Assembly: GCF_017313765.1 (NCBI RefSeq)
Contig: NZ_JAFLNC010000005.1
Span: 62,001 to 126,000 of the forward strand
DNA from: Sneathiella sedimenti
GTDB lineage: Bacteria; Pseudomonadota; Alphaproteobacteria; Sneathiellales; Sneathiellaceae
Reading direction: 5' to 3'
DNA length: 64,000 bases
This document shows, in pieces, positions 9,283 through 16,575 of this stretch (its first letter is position 1; the number at the start of each line of letters is the position of its first letter). The notes beneath the pieces were generated by a model that was given only the letters and a program-made list of their open reading frames with translations, was not told the origin of the DNA and did no database searches. Position numbers and translations under genes: made by a program.

Positions 9283-10188
9283 TCAGCCGACTAACGGGTC
9301 CGTTTTGCGCGTCGTCTGTCGCTCCCGATGGATGATGTAAAGGCCGCTGCCGACAATGATTGCCGCACCAAGGATTGTCATGCCGTCCGGCAGGTTGCCA
9401 AAGGCCAGATAGCCGATTACCGCCATCCAGATCAACTGGGTGTAGTTAAACGGCGCGACAGTGGAAGCCGCGGTATATTTGAAGGCGACGATCATGATGA
9501 AATGGCTGACACCACCGAGAAAGCCGACGATAGCCAATAGGATCCATCCCTCGAGATCCGGCATAATCCAGACAAAGGGCATCACAAAACTCATCACGAT
9601 GGTCCCGACCAGTACGGAATAGAACGCCGTTGTCACCGAACTGTCGACACCGGAGAGGAACCGCGTCGTCAGTTGATAGAGCGCGTAGAAAAGCGACATC
9701 AGCACGACAAGGAACATCGCCGGATGAACCATGGACAGTCCCGGCCGAAGCACGATCATTGCGCCCACGAATCCCACACCGACCGCACACCAGCGGCGCA
9801 AGCTGATTTTTTCCTTCAACAGCAGCACAGACAACAGGATCACAAAGAGCGGGGAGGTCGCCGCAATCGCGCCCGCATCGGCGAGCGGAATATATTTGAT
9901 GGCCGTAAAGATGCAGATCGTCGCGCCCAGCAGCAGCATCGATCGCAGGACCTGCACTTTGAGGTTGTTTGTCCGGACAAGATTGAGTCCATGGACTGGC
10001 CCGAGAAAGAGGATCAGCAGGACGATATGGAAAAAGCACCGGGCCCAGACCACCTGGAGCGGCGAGAAAGTCTGCCCCGCGAGTTTGGCAAAGGAATCCA
10101 TCACCGCAAACAGGAAAACCGCCGTGCAGAACAGCACTATTCCCTTATAGGGAGTGACATCGGTGCTGGGGGAGGCGGGCGCTGACAT
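9283..10188 (-). CDS. DMT-superfamily (EamA) transporter, copy 2
   Basis: This 301-residue paralogue of the downstream transporter has two EamA repeats and about ten helices. ATG 10188 (MSAPASPSTDVTPYKG) has AAAGGA six bases upstream. A frame extension from a TTG at 10284 would read through the putative promoter and hairpin and is not accepted. The N-terminal cytosolic segment (about 15 residues) is rich in Ser/Pro, as in copy 1 (MTAPSTSAESTFSYKG). The two copies are separated by 131 bases, and each has the same upstream element, so each is probably expressed from its own promoter under a common signal. It is divergent from the oxygenase at 10383. Substrate unknown. Confidence 0.9.
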   Translation of the reverse strand: MSAPASPSTDVTPYKGIVLFCTAVFLFAVMDSFAKLAGQTFSPLQVVWARCFFHIVLLILFLGPVHGLNLVRTNNLKVQVLRSMLLLGATICIFTAIKYIPLADAGAIAATSPLFVILLSVLLLKEKISLRRWCAVGVGFVGAMIVLRPGLSMVHPAMFLVVLMSLFYALYQLTTRFLSGVDSSVTTAFYSVLVGTIVMSFVMPFVWIMPDLEGWILLAIVGFLGGVSHFIMIVAFKYTAASTVAPFNYTQLIWMAVIGYLAFGNLPDGMTILGAAIIVGSGLYIIHRERQTTRKTDPLVG

Positions 10189-10216
10189 AGAGGGTCCTTT
10201 TCTTTGTTTTTTGTTG

Positions 10217-10279
10217 AGGGTAACCCCCTTATTTTCGGAAATCGTCACCCCATTCGCGAAAGTTGTCAAGTTTTCCGGT
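10217..10279 (-). promoter_or_regulatory. Shared upstream element of DMT copy 2 (hairpin plus 18-bp block)
   Basis: On the minus strand, GGGGTGAC (10251-10244) can pair with GTTACCCT (10224-10217). Compared with copy 1, the fifth pair changes from C-G to U-A, a compensatory pair change. The 18-bp block GTTGTCAAGTTTTCCGGT (10262-10279) is identical to that of copy 1. Either an RNA leader structure or a DNA operator around the -10 region would fit. Confidence 0.5.
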
Positions 10280-10346
10280 GACAACAGGACGGATACTGGT
10301 ACCTTCGGGATAAGGAAAATATTCCGGCTGCGGCGCCCGCCACCGA

Positions 10347-10368
10347 CCGGACAGTGCAGAATGTCCGG
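10347..10368 (+). repeat. Inverted repeat at the ribosome site of the 2OG oxygenase gene
   Basis: CCGGACA (10347-10353) and TGTCCGG (10362-10368) are perfect inverted copies with an 8-base spacer. The right arm runs into the purine-rich GGAGGAAGGAG ribosome site of the gene starting at 10383. Such a hairpin could mask part of the site or be an operator; neither is proven. Confidence 0.45.
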
Positions 10369-10382
10369 AGGAAGGAGAAAAA

Positions 10383-11162
10383 ATGAACCTTGAGAAGATA
10401 GTGGATTTTACGCTTCACCCGATCAAGGATCCCGCATTTCGGGCCGCCTGCCGCGACAGGCTTAATAAGGAAGGCGTACTGGTCCTCCCGCAATTCGCGA
10501 CGAAGGCCGCGATTGACGCGATCTTTGCGGAAGGGGAGGCTAATCGAGATAAGGTCTATGCAAAACGGGAGGAGCATACGGTCTATCTCAGCGCGACCGA
10601 TCCCGCATATCCGGCCGACCATACGCGCAACCGCATGGTCATCTCGTCAAAGGGCTGCATCACCGATGATGCCCTGCCCGAGGCTTCCCCGTTGCGGACG
10701 CTCTATGACGCGCCGGAGTTCAGGGAGTTTCTCTGCGATATTCTGGGAGAGACAACGCTTTATAACTATGCGGACCCGCTCTCCTCGGTCAATCTGCATT
10801 ATGCGGAAACGGGGCAGGAACTGGGCTGGCATTTCGATAACTCCTCCTTCGCGATTACGCTGATGGTTCAACCGGCGACAAGCGGCGGGGAGTTTGAATA
10901 TGTCAGCGCCCTGCGCGATGCCGATGCCGGTGACATGAATTTTGACGGCGTCGCCGATGTGCTCGATGGGCGGACAGCCGTCAAGCGTCTCTCTCTGGAC
11001 GCTGGCGATCTCGTCCTGTTTCGCGGCCGGAATGCCATGCACAGGGTGACGCCGAATGAGGGCACGCGCACCCGCATGCTGGCGGTTCTCGCCTATAATA
11101 CGGAACCCGGCATTGCCCTCTCGAAGGAAGCCCAGATGACCTTTTACGGGCGAACGGCCTGA
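10383..11162 (+). CDS. Fe(II)/2-oxoglutarate-dependent oxygenase, substrate unknown
   Basis: This 259-residue protein has the double-stranded beta-helix metal triad: His150 and Asp152 in GWHFDNSSFAITL, and His220 in FRGRNAMHRVTP, with Arg231 (GTRTRML) placed to bind the 2-oxoglutarate carboxylate. Members oxidise small molecules, amino acids or proteins using O2 and 2-oxoglutarate. Residues 1-100 are predicted helical and carry no recognised domain. The start has an excellent ribosome site. It is divergent from two DMT transporters and 74 bases before a crotonase, so a small-molecule pathway with a transporter is conceivable. I do not recognise a specific subfamily. Confidence 0.82.
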   Translation: MNLEKIVDFTLHPIKDPAFRAACRDRLNKEGVLVLPQFATKAAIDAIFAEGEANRDKVYAKREEHTVYLSATDPAYPADHTRNRMVISSKGCITDDALPEASPLRTLYDAPEFREFLCDILGETTLYNYADPLSSVNLHYAETGQELGWHFDNSSFAITLMVQPATSGGEFEYVSALRDADAGDMNFDGVADVLDGRTAVKRLSLDAGDLVLFRGRNAMHRVTPNEGTRTRMLAVLAYNTEPGIALSKEAQMTFYGRTA

Positions 11163-11236
11163 GGAACGTCGGAATAAATGATTTCGGGCGCGATTCCCGC
11201 TTCCCATTTCGCGGGCAATTGAGTAGCTTACCCGTC

Positions 11237-12037
11237 ATGACTGAAGCTCTATTATATGAACAAGATGGGGGAGTCGTAACCCTCACGATCAATCGGCCAG
11301 AGGAGCGCAATGCCCTCTCCGATGATATCATTTTCGACGCATTCCTGAGTGCGGCGGACCGTATCAACAAAGACAACAGCGTACGCTGTGTGATCCTGAC
11401 CGGGGCAGGCAAGGCCTTCTCTGCGGGCGGCAATGTCAAGCATATGCGCGACAAGGAAGGGCTGTTCGCCGGGACACCGGCCGAATTGCGCCAGGGCTAT
11501 CGCCACGGCATCCAGAAAATCCCGCTGGCCTTCTATGACCTTGAAGTTCCGACCATCGCGGCGGTCAACGGTCCGGCGGTTGGCGCGGGCTGCGATCTTG
11601 CCTGCATGTGCGATATCCGTATTGCCGGAAAATCCGCCAAGTTTGCGGAAAGTTTCGTGAAACTTGGCATCATTCCGGGGGATGGCGGGGCCTGGTTCCT
11701 GCCGCGGGTCATCGGGCGCAGCCGCGCCGCGGAACTGACCTTCACCGGTGACATGATCGATGCGGCGACTGCACTCGACTGGGGCCTTGTCTCCAATGTT
11801 GTAGAAGATTCAGACCTGATGACGGCGGCGAAGGACCTTGCCAAACGCATCGCGGCGAACCCGCCCCATGCGCTTCGCATGTCCAAGAAACTCCTGCGCG
11901 AAGGGGAGCATATGCGCCTCGACAGCCTGCTGGAAATGTCGGCGGCCTTCCAGGCGGCTTCCCATCACACCAAGGACCATGAAGAAGCCATCAATGCCTT
12001 CTTTGAGAAACGACCGGGGAACTTCAAGGGTGAATGA
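11237..12037 (+). CDS. Enoyl-CoA hydratase/isomerase (crotonase) family protein
   Basis: A 266-residue crotonase fold. The oxyanion-hole segment GKAFSAGGNVKHM and the second hole segment AAVNGPAVGAGCDLACMCDIRIA are intact, and FVKLGIIPGDGGAWFLPRVIG carries Asp in the catalytic region, where enoyl-CoA hydratases usually have Glu. ATG 11237 is preferred over a TTG six codons upstream, although neither has a strong ribosome site. It acts on a CoA thioester: hydration, isomerisation or related chemistry in fatty-acid or amino-acid breakdown. It follows the oxygenase on the same strand. The exact substrate is unknown. Confidence 0.9.
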   Translation: MTEALLYEQDGGVVTLTINRPEERNALSDDIIFDAFLSAADRINKDNSVRCVILTGAGKAFSAGGNVKHMRDKEGLFAGTPAELRQGYRHGIQKIPLAFYDLEVPTIAAVNGPAVGAGCDLACMCDIRIAGKSAKFAESFVKLGIIPGDGGAWFLPRVIGRSRAAELTFTGDMIDAATALDWGLVSNVVEDSDLMTAAKDLAKRIAANPPHALRMSKKLLREGEHMRLDSLLEMSAAFQAASHHTKDHEEAINAFFEKRPGNFKGE

Positions 12038-12325
12038 ACCTTTCCTCATCCTCCAGGGGACGCGAGCCGCGAGTTGGCTGGCAATGCGGGGCTATTCTAT
12101 TGGCCTCGCTAGTCCCGCCCGGTACGATCAGGGGGAGGATGGGGAAATCCTTAAAGTAAACCATCAGCTTTGCGTCGTAAAAGGCCAAAATATAACAAGT
12201 AATATTGAGAAAAATTGGCAGAAATCGACGCCGGACGGAATTGTCCTGCATCGGCCCCGGCCGGCCCACGGCACCCTGCTTGACGGCTTTTTGCACCACG
12301 ATACCTAACTCCCGAGGGTGGCCTG
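12038..12325. other. Intergenic stretch with possible fold, no confident gene
   Basis: The 288 bases contain no convincing coding region. Bases 12057-12066 (GGGACGCGAG) can pair with CTCGC and GTCCC at 12105-12116, enclosing CCGC/GCGG and GGC/GCC pairs, a three-way shape. The right half is mixed: an AT-rich segment near 12170-12215, then very GC-rich sequence (CGGCCCCGGCCGGCCC). No tRNA hallmarks or terminator T run are seen. Confidence 0.35.
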
Positions 12326-12922
12326 ATGACGGAAAAAATTGATCCGCTGGCAACTCTCCTCACCGATATTCGCGCCTGCCGGATTTGCGAGGCGCATCTA
12401 CCGCTCGGCCCCCGGCCCGTGCTTATTGCCGATGCCGCCGCGCCGATCCTGATCGCGGGACAGGCGCCGGGCACCAAAGTACATGAAAGCGGCATCCCCT
12501 GGGATGATGCCTCGGGCGACCGGCTACGGGACTGGCTCGGCGTCGACAAGGAAGTCTTTTATAATCCGAAGAATTTTGCGATCGTGCCGCAGGGATTTTG
12601 CTATCCCGGCAAGCAAAAGAGTGGCGGGGACGCGCCGCCACGTCCCGAATGCGCCGAAACCTGGCATCCGCGCCTGATTCCGGAGCTTAAAAATATCAAG
12701 CTGACGCTGGCCGTTGGCCAATATGCCCATAAATATTACCTGTCCTCGAGACGCGAAAAAACCCTGACGGAAACGGTCGCGAAGTATCGTGATTTTACCC
12801 CTGATATCCTGCCGCTGCCGCATCCGAGCTGGCGGGTTCAGGGCTGGATGAAGAAGAATGACTGGTTTGAGGCAGATGTCGTGCCATATTTGCAGAAAAG
12901 AGTGCGGGACCTGATCGGATGA
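12326..12922 (+). CDS. Uracil-DNA glycosylase superfamily protein
   Basis: The 198-residue protein shows the UDG-fold active-site loop GQAPGTKVHESGIPWDDASGDRLRDWL near residues 46-72 and a C-terminal LPHPSWRVQGW, the position of the HPS/HPA leucine-loop motif in glycosylases. A Cys pair (CRIC near residues 18-21) is present, but the four-Cys iron-sulfur set of family 4 is not evident. It may remove damaged or deaminated bases from DNA; some relatives have no proven activity. It overlaps the next gene by 4 bases (ATGA). The usual annotation for this group is 'uracil-DNA glycosylase family protein'. Confidence 0.82.
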   Translation: MTEKIDPLATLLTDIRACRICEAHLPLGPRPVLIADAAAPILIAGQAPGTKVHESGIPWDDASGDRLRDWLGVDKEVFYNPKNFAIVPQGFCYPGKQKSGGDAPPRPECAETWHPRLIPELKNIKLTLAVGQYAHKYYLSSRREKTLTETVAKYRDFTPDILPLPHPSWRVQGWMKKNDWFEADVVPYLQKRVRDLIG

Positions 12923-13908
12923 AATTTGTTGAAATACTTTCCTGCCGACGACTGCTGTGGATAGCGGCCGCGCTTTTTATCGCCTCCTGCACACCGGTGG
13001 TGCAGCAACCCGGCCCGGCCAAGATGGACGCGGTGCTTACCGATCACTATTTACAGACACCCGACGGTGAAAAGCTGCCCGTCAAGATCTGGGAGGCGAC
13101 GGACGACCCCGCCGCGGTTCTCATTGCCGTGCATGGATTTAATGACTATAGCAACACCTACGCCTTTCCGGGCAGCTGGTGGATCGGGGAGGGGCTGACT
13201 ACCATCGCCTATGATCAGCGCGGTTTCGGGGAAGCGCCGAATTTTGGCATCTGGCCGGGGCAGGAGCTGATGATCAGGGATCTCGCCACGATGGTGGAGA
13301 AGGCGCAGGCAAGATATCCCGGCAAGCCGCTCTATCTTCTCGGCGAGAGTATGGGCGGCGCGGTGCTGATTACGGCGGTCACATCGGAGGGCTTCCCGAG
13401 GGTGGACGGCATTATCCTCTCGGCCCCGGCCGTCTGGGGCTGGCAGGCCCTCAATCCCTTCTACCAGGCGGTTCTCTGGACGGCGGCCCATACTTTCCCG
13501 GAGGTCAAGCTGACCGGGCAGGGCCTCGGCATTCAGGCCTCTGATAATATCTCCATGCTGCGCAACTTGTCCGCCGATCCGCTTTTTATCAAGGAAACCC
13601 GCATCGACAGCGTCTACGGCCTCGTCAATATCATGGACGCCGCCTATGACGCGGCGAAGGATATCACGCTGCCGACCCTGCTGCTCTATGGCGAGAAGGA
13701 CCAGCTCATCCCGAAGGAGCCGATTGAGAAGATCGCCGCCGAACTCCCGCCGGGCAGTGATATCGTTCTCTATGAAAGCGGATGGCATATGCTGATGCGC
13801 GATCTGGGAGGGCCCATTGTCTGGCGTGACATCGCCGAATGGATAAAATCCCGGCAAATCCCGTCCGGCAACAAAATTGCCTCCCTCCCGCTCTTTAAGG
13901 AGGAATAG
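12919..13908 (+). CDS. Alpha/beta-hydrolase lipoprotein (lysophospholipase / monoacylglycerol lipase type)
   Basis: The 329-residue protein starts with a lipoprotein signal (ALFIASC, Cys at about residue 24), so it is probably membrane-anchored on the periplasmic side. The hydrolase core has oxyanion segment AVHGFNDYSNTY, nucleophile elbow LLGESMGGAV, the Asp in LLLYGEKDQLIP and the His in YESGWHMLMRD, as in PldB/MGL-type Serine_aminopeptidase_S33 proteins. It likely cleaves lysophospholipids or monoglycerides. It is translationally coupled to the UDG-like gene, an association with no obvious functional logic. The C-terminal Lys/Glu tail is variable. Confidence 0.88.
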   Translation: MKFVEILSCRRLLWIAAALFIASCTPVVQQPGPAKMDAVLTDHYLQTPDGEKLPVKIWEATDDPAAVLIAVHGFNDYSNTYAFPGSWWIGEGLTTIAYDQRGFGEAPNFGIWPGQELMIRDLATMVEKAQARYPGKPLYLLGESMGGAVLITAVTSEGFPRVDGIILSAPAVWGWQALNPFYQAVLWTAAHTFPEVKLTGQGLGIQASDNISMLRNLSADPLFIKETRIDSVYGLVNIMDAAYDAAKDITLPTLLLYGEKDQLIPKEPIEKIAAELPPGSDIVLYESGWHMLMRDLGGPIVWRDIAEWIKSRQIPSGNKIASLPLFKEE

Positions 13909-13997
13909 ATTTCCCCACCTCATCAATTTAGTGTTGTGAAATCACGCCAATCGCGGTAGGAGGTTAGTACCTCAGTTAATCTACCCAAGGTGTCTCC

Positions 13998-14426
13998 ATG
14001 CGTGCCATTCTCAGTATTCTTGCCTTCCTCTTTCTTGTCAGCTGTACTACTGCAAGCGGCCCACTCTTTACCGAGAGCCATAGTAAACAGGCGCCTGCGC
14101 CGGGAAAAGCGCTCGTATATGTCTATCGGGTTGACACCTTTATAGCCGCGACCGTAACGGCAGATTTTCTGGATAACGGGAAGAACGTCGGCGCTGTGAA
14201 TGTCGGCGGATACATTTCCTATGAAACGGATCCCGGACCACATGAATTGCTAACGGAAACCAGCCGAATTGATAAAGCTGTATATTTGTCTATGGAGGCG
14301 GGAAAAACCTATTATTTGCGGCTTGATTATGACCCCGGTATGTGGACCGGCACATTTTTAATCAGAAATATTCCTGAAAACGAGGCTCTTCCTCAACTCC
14401 GAGCAACTCGGTATCAGGGGAAATAA
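13998..14426 (+). CDS. DUF2846-like lipoprotein
   Basis: A 142-residue protein with a lipoprotein signal: a hydrophobic N terminus and lipobox LVSC at about residue 16. The remainder is beta-rich: ALVYVYRVD, VGGYISYETDPGPHEL and AGKTYYLRLDY are the typical strands of DUF2846 proteins, which resemble carbohydrate-binding beta-sandwich modules. Function unknown; outer-membrane or periplasmic location expected. Base composition looks lower in GC than its neighbours, with several AT-ending codons (TTT, GTA, CTA, TTG), so recent acquisition or relaxed selection is possible. Its stop is 9 bases from the convergent gph stop. Confidence 0.75.
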   Translation: MRAILSILAFLFLVSCTTASGPLFTESHSKQAPAPGKALVYVYRVDTFIAATVTADFLDNGKNVGAVNVGGYISYETDPGPHELLTETSRIDKAVYLSMEAGKTYYLRLDYDPGMWTGTFLIRNIPENEALPQLRATRYQGK

Positions 14427-14435
14427 CCCCACTCC

Positions 14436-15098
14436 TTACAGCGATTTTATCAGCGGTACCAGCTCGTTAAAGTGATCGATGATGTAATCGGGGCCAAGTT
14501 CCTGCACCGGCGTCTCCGTGTAGCCATAGCTGACCGCGATACAGGGGAGGCCCGCGTTATGGGCGCCATCGATATCGGAAATACTGTCACCGATCATAAA
14601 GGCCCGCCCACCGTTATGCCCCATCGCTTCCAGTGTCCCGGTAATATGACCGGCATCGGGTTTGCGTACCCGGAAACTATCGCCGCCGGTAGTCGCCGTG
14701 AAATACTGGGTGAGATTGAGATCAATCAGCAGGTCTTTTGTAAAGCGCATCGGCTTGTTGGTACATACGGCCATCACCACGCCCGCGTCCCGGAAGGTCT
14801 CCAGTGCCTCGATCACGCCGTCAAAAGGGCGGCTCTGGTCGCTTAGATGCGCCTGATAATAGTCAAAGAAGTCTTCCATAAGCGCCTCAAATCGCTCGCT
14901 TTCCGGCAATCCACCGGTGGCTTCCAGGCCTCGTTCCAGCAGCACGCGCGCACCGCGTCCAACCATATGGCGGACATGTTCGAGGTCGATTGTGTCCCGC
15001 CCGGCACGTCTCAGGGAATGATTGAGGGCGCCATGAAGATCCGGCGCGGTATCCACTAAAGTGCCGTCGAGGTCGAAAATTATTGAGATATCCTGCAT
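14436..15098 (-). CDS. gph: Phosphoglycolate phosphatase (HAD family)
   Basis: This 220-residue HAD hydrolase has motif I DLDGTLVDTAPDL (nucleophile Asp near residue 9), motif II Thr in CTNKP, Lys in RKPDAGH and motif III/IV GDSISDIDGAHNAG. It removes phosphate from 2-phosphoglycolate, a product of DNA 3'-end repair and of oxygenase side reactions. Size and cap type (four-helix, inserted after motif I) match Gph. It is divergent from glmU with 102 bases between; in several alphaproteobacteria gph sits beside glmU. Another HAD phosphatase specificity is possible but less likely. Confidence 0.88.
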   Translation of the reverse strand: MQDISIIFDLDGTLVDTAPDLHGALNHSLRRAGRDTIDLEHVRHMVGRGARVLLERGLEATGGLPESERFEALMEDFFDYYQAHLSDQSRPFDGVIEALETFRDAGVVMAVCTNKPMRFTKDLLIDLNLTQYFTATTGGDSFRVRKPDAGHITGTLEAMGHNGGRAFMIGDSISDIDGAHNAGLPCIAVSYGYTETPVQELGPDYIIDHFNELVPLIKSL

Positions 15099-15200
15099 CT
15101 ATGTAAAATCCGGTAACATTTTTTTATTTGTTTATCCTGTAGGATTAGGTGTTATTTAAGCCAAAGTATAGTCAAGTTTACTGAAAAACGAGTAAAGAAT

Positions 15201-16538
15201 ATGTCAGCCATTGCCGCCGTTGTCCTCGCCGCCGGAGCCGGAACCCGCATGAAATCGGCCAAGCCGAAGGTCATGCATGAGGTGGGCGGACGCCCGATGA
15301 TCTCCCACCTGCTGGGAACGGTGGGCGCGCTTGATCCTGCGAAAGTCGTGGTGGTCACGTCACCGAACATGGAAACGGTGCAAAAAGAAGTTGCGCCCGC
15401 GGAAATTGCCATCCAGCAGGAGGCGCTCGGCACCGGGCATGCGGTGGCGGCAGCCCTGGACAGTCTCGCCGGTTTTTCAGGCGACGTCCTGATCCTTTAT
15501 GGCGATACTCCACTGATTGAGGCGGAAACCCTCCGGAAAATGATCGCGAAGCGGCGCGAGAGTGCAAAATGTGCCGTGGTCGTGCTCGGATTCGAACCGG
15601 ACGATCCGCTGGAATATGGCCGGCTGGTCACGGATGCGAACGGGAATCTCACCGCCATTGTTGAATTTGCCGACGCAAATGCGGAGGAACGCGCCGTTGG
15701 GCTGTGTAATTCCGGGGTGATGGCCATCGATGCTGCGCACTTGGCCGATCTCATCAAGGCGGTCGACAACAAGAACGCCAAAGGGGAATATTACCTAACC
15801 GATATTGTCGAGATCGCGATCAAGCGGGGCCTCACTTGCGCCTATGTAAAGGGCGCGGAGGACGAGCTTCTCGGGGTCAACAACCGTGCCCAGCTTGCCG
15901 AGGCGGAAGCAATCGCACAAAGCCGCTGGCGCGCGGCGGCCATGACCGCGGGGGCAACCCTGATTGATCCGGAGACCGTCTGGTTCAGCCATGATACGAA
16001 ATTGGGACGGGATGTAGTGATCGAGCCCGGCGTTTTCTTCGGCCCCGGCGTCACTGTCGGCGACAATGTCCGCATCAAGGCCTATAGTCACCTCGAAGGG
16101 ACAACCATTGGCGAGAAATCCCAAATTGGCCCGTTTGCACGGCTTCGGCCCGGCGCGGAGATTGCCGGTGATGTGAAGATCGGCAATTTCGTCGAGGTGA
16201 AGAAATCGCAAATCGAGACGGGCGCGAAAGTAAGCCATCTCTCCTATATCGGTGATGCGCGCATCGGCGCGGAGGCCAATATCGGCGCCGGCACCATCAC
16301 CTGCAACTATGACGGCTATGACAAGTTCAAGACGGACATCGGGGCGGGGGCCTTTATCGGCTCCAACACCGCCCTGGTTGCGCCGGTAAAGGTCGGCGAT
16401 GGCGCCATCGTCGGCGCGGGAAGCACCATCTCGAAAGATGTGGCAGCCGACGCCCTCGGGATCGAGCGGGCGGAAGAAAAGCAGAAGGCGGGCTGGGCAA
16501 AGCGGTTTCGTGACTTGAAGAAAAAAGTCAGGAAATAA
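15201..16538 (+). CDS. glmU: Bifunctional GlmU: GlcN-1-P acetyltransferase / GlcNAc-1-P uridyltransferase
   Basis: The 445-residue protein joins a nucleotidyltransferase half (LAAGAGTRMKSAKPKVMHEVGG, then QEALGTGHAV and YGDTPLI) to a left-handed beta-helix acetyltransferase half with hexapeptide repeats from about residue 245 (VIEPGVFFGPGVTVGDN onward). The acetyl-transfer region GTITCNYDGYDKFKT is intact. It makes UDP-GlcNAc for peptidoglycan and lipopolysaccharide in the cytoplasm. glmS follows 37 bases later, so the two steps flanking GlmM are co-transcribed. Length is typical for alphaproteobacterial GlmU. The ribosome site is weak (GAGTAAAGA). Confidence 0.97.
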   Translation: MSAIAAVVLAAGAGTRMKSAKPKVMHEVGGRPMISHLLGTVGALDPAKVVVVTSPNMETVQKEVAPAEIAIQQEALGTGHAVAAALDSLAGFSGDVLILYGDTPLIEAETLRKMIAKRRESAKCAVVVLGFEPDDPLEYGRLVTDANGNLTAIVEFADANAEERAVGLCNSGVMAIDAAHLADLIKAVDNKNAKGEYYLTDIVEIAIKRGLTCAYVKGAEDELLGVNNRAQLAEAEAIAQSRWRAAAMTAGATLIDPETVWFSHDTKLGRDVVIEPGVFFGPGVTVGDNVRIKAYSHLEGTTIGEKSQIGPFARLRPGAEIAGDVKIGNFVEVKKSQIETGAKVSHLSYIGDARIGAEANIGAGTITCNYDGYDKFKTDIGAGAFIGSNTALVAPVKVGDGAIVGAGSTISKDVAADALGIERAEEKQKAGWAKRFRDLKKKVRK

Positions 16539-16575
16539 CCCCAGTACTTTGATTTTATTATAAGGTAAGCGAAAT

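Noticed and set aside
9283-10284. N-terminal extension of DMT copy 2 from a TTG
   Set aside because: The extension is read through the putative promoter and hairpin. The same sequence before copy 1 would end at a stop codon overlapping its ATG, so it is unlikely to be translated as part of the transporter.
12024-12353. Minus-strand frame of 109 codons over the gap before the UDG-like gene
   Set aside because: No ribosome site, no recognisable domain, and it runs into the conserved genes on both sides.
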